From CF-161 sp035259145 (GTDB lineage Bacteria > Chloroflexota > Dormibacteria > Dormibacterales > Dormibacteraceae): a stretch of 16,129 nt of DNA. The translations under genes were made by a program, and so were the position numbers. The first letter of the stretch is position 1. Every line of letters starts with the position of its first letter. The DNA lies in NCBI GenBank assembly GCA_035259145.1, contig DATFWQ010000377.1, positions 1-16,129 of the forward strand. The letters are read 5' to 3'. Below, piece by piece: positions 10,934 through 16,129 of this stretch. A model generated the notes under the pieces. That model was not told the DNA's origin. It searched no databases and worked only from the letters and a program-made list of their open reading frames with translations.

Positions 10934-12031
10934 TCAGTTGATGGTAACGGCGTCGAGCGCGCGAAGCGTGGCTGCAGCCGCGGCATCCCACGTGAAGCCT
11001 GCCGCGCGGCGGCGTCCCGCCGCGGCCAGCCTCGCCCTGAGCTCGGTGTCTGTGAGAACCCGAATGAGCCCATCGGCGATCGCCTCGACGTCACGAGGAT
11101 CGACCAGCAGAGCCCCGTCGCCTGCCAGCTCCGGCAGGGCTCCGGCGTCTCCCGCCAGAGCTGGCAGGCCCTCGGCCATCGCCTCCAGCAGGGGCAGCCC
11201 GAAGCCCTCGTACAGACTCGGGAACGCCAGGGCAGCGGCGCCTAGGTACAGTCCCCTCAGCACGGGGTCGTCGACGTGGCCGAGCAGGCGCACGCCAGGC
11301 TCGGCGCGCAATTCGTCCAGCGCGCTGCCGTACGCCCAACCGACCTGGCCGACGACGACAAGCGGCGGCGCCACGCCGCGCTCCTTGAGGATCCGGTAAG
11401 CGGCCAGCAGTCGAAGGTAGTTCTTGCGAGGCTCGATCGTCCCAACCGCCAGCAAGAAGCCCGGGTGCACACCGGCCGGCAGCGGCGCGGAGTTGACTTG
11501 CCCCAAGCCCCAACCTTCAGGAACCACCTGCACACGCTCCGCGAGGCCGGAGACGGGGTACTGGTCCAGGAGATCCATACGCGTCGCTTCCGACGGTGTC
11601 AGCACCGCGGCGGCGTTGCGCAGCGAGCTCGGCAGGATGCTGCCCATATAGACGCGCTGCTGCCAGGGCACCTCACGCGGCCGGACGCGGAACGCCAGGT
11701 CGTGGACAACCATCGCGGCCGCGGGCGCCCCCAGGCGCCGCCGGGGTGGGCAGGGCCAGTAGGGGTAGAACATGGCGTCGAGGGAAGCGTCGGCCTCGAC
11801 GGCGGGGAGCCAGCGAAGCTTGTTCAGCACCTCGTGCCGGTGCGGCGACAAGACCGCCCTGCAATCGGCCCCGTTCAGTCCGGCAGGCCTCTCGCGACTG
11901 CAGAAAAGCGTGAAGCGGCGCTCATCACGGCCTGTTGCGATCATCCGTTCGGTCAGCTGAATCGCCAGGGTCAGCATCCCTGCGCGAGGCCGCCAGCAGG
12001 CGGTGAGGTCGACGCCCAGACTCCTGACCAT
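10934..12031 (-). CDS. Glycosyltransferase, GT4 type (group 1)
   Basis: Retaining GT-B glycosyltransferase moving a sugar from a nucleotide donor to an unknown acceptor, in the cytoplasm or at the membrane face. The donor-binding half shows VGTIEPRKN and the E-x7-E block Y-E-G-F-G-L-P-L-L-E-A-M, typical of GT4 enzymes related to mannosyl- or glucosyltransferases. The N-terminal half has V-H-D-L-A-F and T-P-S-E. The frame is open up to GTG 12067, but that codon lies inside a terminator-like hairpin. I chose ATG at 12031 (about 365 aa, starting M-V-R-S-L-G-V-D-L). TTG at 12052 is a serious alternative because GGAGG at 12065-12061 sits 8 nt upstream. It is the first gene of a unit with the two oxidoreductases (48 bp to the next). 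Its own promoter lies at 12135-12163. Confidence 0.9.
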   Translation of the reverse strand: MVRSLGVDLTACWRPRAGMLTLAIQLTERMIATGRDERRFTLFCSRERPAGLNGADCRAVLSPHRHEVLNKLRWLPAVEADASLDAMFYPYWPCPPRRRLGAPAAAMVVHDLAFRVRPREVPWQQRVYMGSILPSSLRNAAAVLTPSEATRMDLLDQYPVSGLAERVQVVPEGWGLGQVNSAPLPAGVHPGFLLAVGTIEPRKNYLRLLAAYRILKERGVAPPLVVVGQVGWAYGSALDELRAEPGVRLLGHVDDPVLRGLYLGAAALAFPSLYEGFGLPLLEAMAEGLPALAGDAGALPELAGDGALLVDPRDVEAIADGLIRVLTDTELRARLAAAGRRRAAGFTWDAAAAATLRALDAVTIN

Positions 12032-12046
12032 GCTCGGCCACAGGAT

Positions 12047-12086
12047 AAGCAAAGAAAGGTCCTCCACCAGAAAGTGGCGGAGGACC
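12047..12086 (-). terminator. Terminator-like hairpin in the glycosyltransferase leader
   Basis: On the minus strand GGTCCTCC (12086-12079) pairs perfectly with GGAGGACC (12065-12058). The inner stem has one mismatch and three more pairs around a 5-nt loop, and TTTCTTTGCTT follows at 12057-12047. This is the form of a Rho-independent terminator. It lies downstream of the promoter at 12135-12163 and upstream of the glycosyltransferase start, so it may attenuate that operon as well as stop readthrough from the MerR gene. Its 3' arm contains the GGAGG that would serve a TTG start at 12052. Confidence 0.6.
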
Positions 12087-12134
12087 CTAAGAAAGGAGGG
12101 AGGGCTTTGGGAAACTGTCTTGCGGCTGACTTGA

Positions 12135-12163
12135 ATTCTACGCGTCCACCGACGCGTTGTCGA
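12135..12163 (-). promoter_or_regulatory. Promoter of the glycosyltransferase/oxidoreductase unit
   Basis: On the minus strand, -35 TCGACA (12163-12158, five of six matches) and -10 TAGAAT (12140-12135, five of six matches) are separated by exactly 17 bp. Transcription would start near 12128, giving a leader of roughly 95 nt before ATG 12031. The spacer is occupied by the perfect dyad CGCGTC-CACC-GACGCG (12141-12156). Confidence 0.6.
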
Positions 12164-12188
12164 GCCTTAACCATCCTCCGGTTAAGGC
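12141..12188. promoter_or_regulatory. Two perfect dyads, candidate operators
   Basis: Dyad 1, CGCGTC (12141-12146) / GACGCG (12151-12156), fills the promoter spacer, where MerR-family activators classically bind. Dyad 2, GCCTTAACC (12164-12172) / GGTTAAGGC (12180-12188) with a 7-nt centre, abuts the -35. Its inner part CTTAACC-N7-GGTTAAG has the same 7-7-7 geometry as the HspR operator (CTTGAGT-N7-ACTCAAG), though the bases differ. No T run follows, so an operator is more likely than a terminator. Binding by the neighbouring MerR protein is inferred. Confidence 0.5.
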
Positions 12189-12242
12189 CGGCACGTTCTC
12201 CGCAGCCACAACGTACCGTACCACACTGCGCCCAACCCACCG

Positions 12243-12572
12243 CTAGAGGATTTCAGCGTACCGGTCGAAGACCTCCTTCAAGTCAGAGGGCGGCGCCAGG
12301 TTGCGTCTCTTCAGGACCTGAAACAGAGACAGGATGTGGCGGACGCCCGCCAGGTTGACTCCTTTCTCCCGCGTCAGGTGCTGGATGACCTGAAGCTTCC
12401 GGATGTCGCGCTGTGAGTAGCGGCGCCTGTTGGTGGCCGTCCGAAACGGCTGAACCAATCCGACGTCCTCATAGAGCATCAGGGTGCGGGGGTGCGTCTC
12501 CAGGATCTCGGACGCCACAGAGATCGTGTACAGGGGCTTGTCGAGGTCGAATCCGGGATCGAGGGCCCCCAT
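12243..12572 (-). CDS. MerR-family regulator, HspR-like
   Basis: 109 aa with one winged helix-turn-helix: L-Y-T-I-S-V-A-S-E-I-L-E-T-H-P-R-T-L (about 14-31), L-M-L-Y-E-D-V-G-L (31-39) and N-R-R-R-Y-S-Q-R-D-I (48-57). The block G-V-N-L-A-G-V-R-H-I-L (71-81) is the HspR signature. HspR represses chaperone operons such as dnaK, but no chaperone gene is in this window, so the target may differ here. The short C-terminal region has no metal-binding cysteines. The start is ATG at 12572 with no good Shine-Dalgarno. It lies 52 bp after the receiver gene, with a weak terminator-like hairpin between. It is next to a promoter whose spacer holds a perfect dyad. Confidence 0.88.
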   Translation of the reverse strand: MGALDPGFDLDKPLYTISVASEILETHPRTLMLYEDVGLVQPFRTATNRRRYSQRDIRKLQVIQHLTREKGVNLAGVRHILSLFQVLKRRNLAPPSDLKEVFDRYAEIL

Positions 12573-12583
12573 CGAGCGCGCGC

Positions 12584-12615
12584 TTAAAGAGGCCCCTGCC
12601 AGACCGCTGGGGCTC
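12584..12615 (-). terminator. Weak terminator-like hairpin between receiver and MerR genes
   Basis: On the minus strand GAGCCCC (12615-12609) pairs with GGGGCCTC (12596-12589), with one bulged C, followed by TTTAAG (12588-12583). The T run is short. It may only partly separate the MerR gene from the upstream operon. Confidence 0.3.
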
Positions 12616-12624
12616 GTGGGTCCG

Positions 12625-13041
12625 TCATTCCTCTCGCAGCCAGCCCTCCACGCCGCGGGAGAGGTTCGCCGGCGTGGTCTGGCTCTTGATCAGGTACTCG
12701 AGCGCTCCCAGCTTGAGACCTCTCTCGACGAGCTCCTGTTCGCCGTAGTTCGAGAGGATGACCACCGGAACGTTTCGCGTCTCCTCCCGGCTGCGAAGCC
12801 CTTCCAGCACCGCGAAGCCATCCACCTTTGGTAGACGGATGTCCAGGAAGACGATGTCCGGCTCGATCTCGTTGGCAAGTCGCAGGCCCTCCTCGCCGTC
12901 CTTCGCCATGATGACCTGATAGCCGTCCAGCTCCAATTTGAGCCTGTACATCTGTGCCACCGTAGGATCGTCTTCGACGAAGAGGACCCTGATCTCGTCA
13001 CTCGAATGCTCACCTCGGCTGTTAGCCACTTCTGATGGCAA
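12625..13041 (-). CDS. Stand-alone CheY-like response regulator receiver
   Basis: 138 aa, a receiver domain only, with no output domain. The acidic pocket is Asp24 and Asp25 (V-E-D-D), the phospho-acceptor is Asp67 (V-F-L-D-I-R-L-P), the switch residue is Ser97 (V-V-I-L-S-N-Y) and the conserved lysine is Lys119 (Y-L-I-K-S), all in standard order. It would pass a phosphate signal by protein contact. No histidine kinase is in the window. The start is ambiguous: TTG at 13041 has AGGA directly adjacent, too close to be ideal; GTG at 13029 gives 134 aa and starts just before the receiver fold. It follows rsfS by 35 bp, probably in the same transcript. Its function alongside ribosome-assembly genes is not evident. 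Confidence 0.9.
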   Translation of the reverse strand: MPSEVANSRGEHSSDEIRVLFVEDDPTVAQMYRLKLELDGYQVIMAKDGEEGLRLANEIEPDIVFLDIRLPKVDGFAVLEGLRSREETRNVPVVILSNYGEQELVERGLKLGALEYLIKSQTTPANLSRGVEGWLREE

Positions 13042-13076
13042 TCCTATCAGCTAATAGGCGCCCAGGGACGGGAAAA

Positions 13077-13451
13077 TCAGCGTGCCGAGGTGGGGGTTTT
13101 GATCAGTCGTCTCTTTTCAGTGGCTGCCCACAGCGACTCCAGGTCGTAGTAGGCGCGCTCGCCGGGTAGGAATACGTGGGCCAGCACCGAGTCGAAGTCC
13201 AGCAGGATCCAGGCCGCCTCGTCGTAGCCGTCTACGGCCAGGGGACGAATTCCAACGCGGCGTGCCCGCTCCATCATCTCGTCGGCGATGGAGCGAAGCT
13301 GCCGGTCGGTCTCGCCGTCGCAGATCACGAAATAGTCCGCGACTGTGGTCTTCCCCCGCAGATCGACGATCACCGGATCCCACGCCTTCTTGTCCTCGCC
13401 GGCGCTGACCAGCATCTCGGCCAGAGCCTCTGGTGAAAGCGTGCTCAACAC
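13077..13451 (-). CDS. rsfS: Ribosomal silencing factor RsfS
   Basis: 124 aa, normal length. Family blocks are present: V-I-V-D-L-R-G-K-T-T-V-A-D-Y-F-V-I-C-D-G (about 27-46), D-R-Q-L-R-S-I-A-D-E (49-58), V-D-G-Y-D-E-A-A-W-I-L-L-D-F (73-86) and H-V-F-L-P-G-E-R-A-Y-Y-D-L-E-S-L-W (92-108). RsfS binds ribosomal protein L14 and blocks subunit joining during starvation; the older name is Iojap/YbeB. The start is GTG at 13451, or TTG at 13448. It follows nadD, the usual order. A perfect-looking -10 TAAAAT lies just upstream (13461-13456), so it may have a secondary promoter within the operon. Confidence 0.96.
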   Translation of the reverse strand: MLSTLSPEALAEMLVSAGEDKKAWDPVIVDLRGKTTVADYFVICDGETDRQLRSIADEMMERARRVGIRPLAVDGYDEAAWILLDFDSVLAHVFLPGERAYYDLESLWAATEKRRLIKTPTSAR

Positions 13452-13455
13452 CTCG

Positions 13456-13490
13456 ATTTTAAGCGCCTGGCGAGAAGGTTGTTTTCAACC
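13456..13490 (-). promoter_or_regulatory. Possible internal promoter before rsfS
   Basis: TAAAAT (13461-13456, minus strand) is a near-consensus -10 located 4 nt before the rsfS GTG and 7 nt before the following TTG. TTGAAA (13488-13483) is a good -35, but the spacing is 21 bp, longer than ideal. The -35 overlaps the small hairpin GGTTG/CAACC (13477-13490). Confidence 0.3.
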
Positions 13491-13514
13491 GGACGGCCGG
13501 GCGGGTGCACGAGG

Positions 13515-14111
13515 TCATGGTGCGAGGTAGAGGCCTCGACCACGAATGTACAGCTCGACCGCGGGATCGACGGCGCCCTGGAGGCTGCCCCCCTCCTCGA
13601 TCAATCTGCGAACGTCGGTCGACTCCACGTCCGGTGTAGGAGCATCGCAGATCTCCACTCGGGCGGCGTCGATGCCGGCCGCAGCAAGCTCAGCCGGCGA
13701 GGGATGGGAGTATCCGGGGCGCGTCACGATCACGAGCCCGGCCAGGTGCATGAGCTCATCCGGCGAGCGCCACGCGCGGATGTCGCGGGCAGCGTCCCAG
13801 CCGAGCACCAGGCACAGCTCGTCGTCGGGGCGCTCGGTCTTCAACTGGCGCAGAGTGTCCACTGTGTAGGAGGGACCGGGGCGCCGCAGCTCGATGTCCG
13901 AGATCTCGAGGCGCGGATGGCCCACCGCTGCGAGCCGGGTCATCTCCAGCCGGTCGGCGGCCGAGGCCATCGCCGCCGATCGATGTGGCGGCACGTTGGA
14001 CGGGATGAGCAGAACTCGATCAAGACCGGCGCAAGCGGCGGCCGCTTCGGCCATGGCGATGTGCCCGAGGTGAACAGGGTCGAAGGTGCCCCCGACGACG
14101 CCGATCTTCAC
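13515..14111 (-). CDS. nadD: Nicotinate-nucleotide adenylyltransferase
   Basis: 198 aa, usual length. It adenylates nicotinate mononucleotide to deamido-NAD in NAD synthesis. G-G-T-F-D-P-V-H-L-G-H (7-17) is the nucleotidyltransferase (T/H)xGH-type loop. The middle V-L-G-W-D-A-A-R-D-I (102-111) is the adenosine-side block, and S164-T-D-V-R168 is the C-terminal ISSTxIR-type motif. The start is GTG at 14111, which overlaps the obgE stop as GTGA, so translation is coupled. It precedes rsfS by 63 bp. Nothing is missing from the active site. Confidence 0.97.
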   Translation of the reverse strand: MKIGVVGGTFDPVHLGHIAMAEAAAACAGLDRVLLIPSNVPPHRSAAMASAADRLEMTRLAAVGHPRLEISDIELRRPGPSYTVDTLRQLKTERPDDELCLVLGWDAARDIRAWRSPDELMHLAGLVIVTRPGYSHPSPAELAAAGIDAARVEICDAPTPDVESTDVRRLIEEGGSLQGAVDPAVELYIRGRGLYLAP

Positions 14112-15355
14112 AATCGGTATTCGAACTCCATCTCCGCAATCCGCACCGTGTCGCCCGGTTCGGCACCGGCGTCCTCGAGCGCAGATGACACCCCGAGGCG
14201 GTCGAGGGCCACCTGAAAGCGGTGCAGGGCCGTCTCCGAATCGAACCGCGTGCGCGCCACCAGCCGTTCAACCGCCTCGCCCGACACCAGGAATCCCCAC
14301 GGGTGCCGCTCCACGAGCGGCGGCTCGGCAGGGGTCCGGCGTGGACGGAGCCGGTGCACAGGCGGCGGCACCTCCACCTGCGGCGGAAGGGGGGCGGCCG
14401 CCACCATGTCGTCGATGGACGCCAGGACCTCAGGTACTCCTTCTCCAGTGAGAGCGGAGCACCACAGCGCGTCCGGGTGCCCGCCCCGGGCCCTGAGGGC
14501 TCGCGTCTCGGGCAGGTCCAGCTTGTTGATCACCACCAGCGAGGGTCGCCGGGCCAGCTCCGCGGAGTAGCCCGCCACCTCGTGCCTCACGGCGTCGAGG
14601 ACGGCCCAGGGATCGCGCCCGGAACCGTCGATGACGAAGACCAGCCCTCGCGTGCGCTCCACATGACGGAGAAACCGGTGGCCCAGGCCGGCTCCGCGGC
14701 CGGCCCCCTCGATCAGCCCCGGGATGTCGGCCACCACCAGGCGCCGGCCGCTGTCCAGCTCGGCCACCCCCAGCTCGGGGCTGAGCGTCGTGAAAGGGTA
14801 GTCCGCGACCTTGGGGGTGGCCGCGGAGATCGACCGCAGCAGAGACGACTTGCCGGCATTGGGCGGCCCCACCAGTCCCACGTCAGCGATCAGCTTCAGC
14901 TCCAGCCGCAGCCATCGCGCCTCGCCTCTCAGGCCGGGCTCTGCGACCTGAGGCGCCTGGTTCACGGAGCTCCGGAAGTGCGGGTTGCCTCTGCCACCCT
15001 CACCGCCGGCTGCCACCACGGCTTCGGTGCCGGGCACGTCAAGGTCGGCCAGAACCGCGCCAGTCTCGTCGTCGGTTACGACGGTGCCAGGGGGGACCGC
15101 CAGCCGCAAGTCTGCACCGCCCCGCCCGGATTTGCGCCCGCCAGCCCCTGGCCGGCCATCCTCGGCGCGCCACTCACGCCGGCCCGTGAACGCGTTCAGT
15201 GAGGCTACTTCGGGGGTCGCAAAGAGGAGCACCGAACCACCGCGTCCGCCATCGCCCCCGTCCGGGCCGCCCCGAGGCACGTAGGGCTCGCGGCGGAACG
15301 ACACGGCGCCTCTGCCGCCGCCGCCGGCGTGGACGCGGATACGCACCGCGTCCAC
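14108..15355 (-). CDS. obgE: Obg family GTPase (CgtA), ribosome assembly
   Basis: 415 aa. It is a GTPase for late 50S assembly and stress signalling. The glycine-rich Obg fold (1-155) includes S-F-R-R-E-P-Y-V-P-R-G-G-P-D-G-G-D-G-G. GTPase motifs are G1 GPPNAGKS (163-170), G2 YPFTT (186-190), G3 DIPG (210-213), G4 NKLD (277-280) and G5 SALTG (300-304). A C-terminal OCT domain (about 345-415) ends D-T-V-R-I-A-E-M-E-F-E-Y, as in Gram-positive-type Obg. The start taken is GTG at 15355. Family members usually begin M-F-V-D; here the codons are ACG-TTT-GTG-GAC, so the usual Met position (15361-15359) is ACG. A strong AGGAGGAG lies about 50 nt upstream, right after the rpmA stop, and serves no visible start. 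Confidence 0.96.
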   Translation of the reverse strand: MDAVRIRVHAGGGGRGAVSFRREPYVPRGGPDGGDGGRGGSVLLFATPEVASLNAFTGRREWRAEDGRPGAGGRKSGRGGADLRLAVPPGTVVTDDETGAVLADLDVPGTEAVVAAGGEGGRGNPHFRSSVNQAPQVAEPGLRGEARWLRLELKLIADVGLVGPPNAGKSSLLRSISAATPKVADYPFTTLSPELGVAELDSGRRLVVADIPGLIEGAGRGAGLGHRFLRHVERTRGLVFVIDGSGRDPWAVLDAVRHEVAGYSAELARRPSLVVINKLDLPETRALRARGGHPDALWCSALTGEGVPEVLASIDDMVAAAPLPPQVEVPPPVHRLRPRRTPAEPPLVERHPWGFLVSGEAVERLVARTRFDSETALHRFQVALDRLGVSSALEDAGAEPGDTVRIAEMEFEYRL

Positions 15356-15413
15356 AAACGTGGCGGGGTCGGTGGACGGGCTACGGCCGGCCGGCCGCGT
15401 CGAACTCCTCCTG

Positions 15414-15680
15414 CTATCGTGCAGCTTCAGCCGGGGTCACGCAGACGCGCCGGCGATCCTTGCCGAGGCGCTGGTACACAACCTGGCCGTCTACCAGGGC
15501 GAAGAGGCTGTGGTCGCGACCCTCGCCGACTCCTGGACCGGCCTTGAGGTGGGTGCCTCGCTGGCGAACGATGATGGACCCCGCCCTGACGGTCGTGCTG
15601 CCGAAGACCTTGACCCCCAGGCGCTGCGCGTTGGAGTCGCGCCCGTTGCGGGAGGAGCCCCCGCCCTTTTTGTGTGCCAT
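15414..15680 (-). CDS. rpmA: 50S ribosomal protein L27
   Basis: 88 aa, standard length. The N-terminus M-A-H-K-K-G-G-G-S-S-R-N-G-R-D-S is the conserved tail reaching the peptidyl-transferase centre, without the cleavable Firmicutes leader. A-G-S-I-I-V-R-Q-R-G-T and H-S-L-F-A-L-V-D-G are further family blocks. The ATG at 15680 overlaps the rplU stop (TAATG), with GGAGG at 15695-15691, 10 nt upstream. Translation is coupled to rplU. Confidence 0.98.
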   Translation of the reverse strand: MAHKKGGGSSRNGRDSNAQRLGVKVFGSTTVRAGSIIVRQRGTHLKAGPGVGEGRDHSLFALVDGQVVYQRLGKDRRRVCVTPAEAAR

Positions 15681-16093
15681 TACTCCGATTCCTCCGCCGC
15701 CGCCGGCTCGGCGGGTCTGGCCGTCGAGCGCGTTCGCCTTGCCGGCTTCTTGCCACCCTCCCCGGCGCCGATCTTGACGATCTCGAGCGCGGTCAGATCC
15801 GCACGCGCTCCCCTGCGCACGCGCACACGTTTCTTCGGCTTGTAGCGGATCACGTCCACCTTGGGCCCGCGACGATGGCCGAGCACGCGAGCGGTCACCA
15901 CCTGACCCACAAGCTCCTGAGGGGCTACCCTGGTCGCGGTCCCGTCTGCGATCATCAGCACCCGGTCGAGCTTCAACTCCGCCCCGGTCTCGGCTGATAT
16001 CCGATCGACCAGGATGCGGTCACCGGGGGCGACGCGGTACTGCTTCCCGCCGCTGACGACGACAGCCGTCAGCGACACGCTGGGCGTGGGCAC
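15680..16093 (-). CDS. rplU: 50S ribosomal protein L21
   Basis: 137 aa versus about 100-105 for typical L21. The core is intact: V-V-V-S-G-G-K-Q-Y-R-V near the start, D-R-V-L-M-I-A-D-G, then a basic block V-D-V-I-R-Y-K-P-K-K-R-V-R-V-R-R-G. A Lys/Arg/Ala/Glu-rich low-complexity tail of about 30 residues follows the core. The family Met corresponds to a CTG codon (residue 8), so initiation is upstream at GTG 16093 or GTG 16078. GTG 16093 is 8 nt downstream of a -10-like TAGAAT and has no Shine-Dalgarno, fitting a leaderless start. It is the first gene of the rplU-rpmA-obgE-nadD-rsfS cluster. Confidence 0.97.
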   Translation of the reverse strand: MPTPSVSLTAVVVSGGKQYRVAPGDRILVDRISAETGAELKLDRVLMIADGTATRVAPQELVGQVVTARVLGHRRGPKVDVIRYKPKKRVRVRRGARADLTALEIVKIGAGEGGKKPARRTRSTARPAEPAAAEESE

Positions 16094-16101
16094 GGTCGCG
16101 G

Positions 16102-16107
16102 ATTCTA
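16102..16107 (-). promoter_or_regulatory. -10 box of the rplU operon
   Basis: TAGAAT on the minus strand matches TATAAT at five of six positions and ends 8 nt before GTG 16093. A -35 at the usual 17-bp spacing would fall at the window edge, so it cannot be judged. The same -10 sequence is used at the glycosyltransferase promoter. Confidence 0.5.
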
Positions 16108-16129
16108 CATCAGCAAACTAAGCGACCGC

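Noticed and set aside
12164..12188. GCCTTAACC/GGTTAAGGC hairpin as the MerR-gene terminator
   Set aside because: No T run on the minus strand after it and it abuts a good -35 box, so an operator is a better reading.
11971..12240. 89-codon minus-strand frame covering the glycosyltransferase leader
   Set aside because: Overlaps the promoter, dyads and terminator hairpin; no ribosome-binding site with proper spacing and no recognisable domain.
11276..12358. 360-codon plus-strand frame crossing the glycosyltransferase, its promoter and the MerR gene
   Set aside because: Runs antisense through two real genes and a regulatory region; composition not protein-like.
14222..15202. 326-codon plus-strand frame opposite obgE
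   Set aside because: Antisense shadow of obgE in GC-rich sequence.

Overview
The window is GC-rich bacterial chromosome with dense, mostly non-overlapping genes. The gene set suggests a Terrabacteria lineage of the Actinobacteria / Chloroflexi / Dormibacterota type. Supporting signs are an HspR-like MerR regulator, a CGNR zinc-finger protein, YkuD L,D-transpeptidases of the SHGC[V/I]H type, an Obg with a C-terminal OCT domain, many GTG/TTG starts, and start codons lying only 8-10 nt downstream of -10 boxes (probable leaderless mRNAs). The phylum is inferred; no rRNA or other decisive marker is present.

Layout. Plus strand, left half: a structured, repeat-bearing non-coding stretch (1-277), then a large glutamate synthase subunit gene gltB (278-4600), two tandem paralogous L,D-transpeptidases (4744-6156 and 6191-7552), and a CGNR zinc-finger regulator with its own promoter (7629-8249). 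A small hairpin separates these from the convergent minus-strand genes. Minus strand, read right to left: rplU (L21), rpmA (L27), obgE, nadD, rsfS, a stand-alone CheY-like receiver, and a small HspR-like MerR regulator. Then comes a regulatory intergenic region with a good promoter, two perfect dyads and a terminator-like hairpin. It is followed by a second unit: a family-4-type glycosyltransferase, a ThuA-like/Gfo-Idh-MocA fusion oxidoreductase, and a second Gfo/Idh/MocA oxidoreductase.

How the parts work together. rplU-rpmA-obgE-nadD-rsfS is the widely conserved ribosome-assembly / NAD-synthesis cluster. Its genes are coupled by TAATG (rplU-rpmA) and GTGA (obgE-nadD) overlaps. The receiver and the MerR protein are lineage-specific additions at its 3' end. 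The glycosyltransferase/oxidoreductase unit looks like a small carbohydrate-modification module. Its promoter, next to the MerR gene, has a perfect 6+6 dyad filling the -35/-10 spacer and a 9+9 dyad abutting the -35, which makes the MerR protein a natural candidate regulator. gltB has no gltD in the window. The L,D-transpeptidases are probably exported cell-wall cross-linking or remodelling enzymes.

Most unusual items: the glycosyltransferase control region (12047-12188); an oxidoreductase whose only plausible start is an ATA codon in an ATAG overlap with a well-spaced Shine-Dalgarno; the displaced start of obgE; and the tandem L,D-transpeptidases with a shared, unrecognised helical N-terminal region. 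I found no CRISPR array, insertion sequence, tRNA or rRNA, and no previously undescribed multi-gene defence system.
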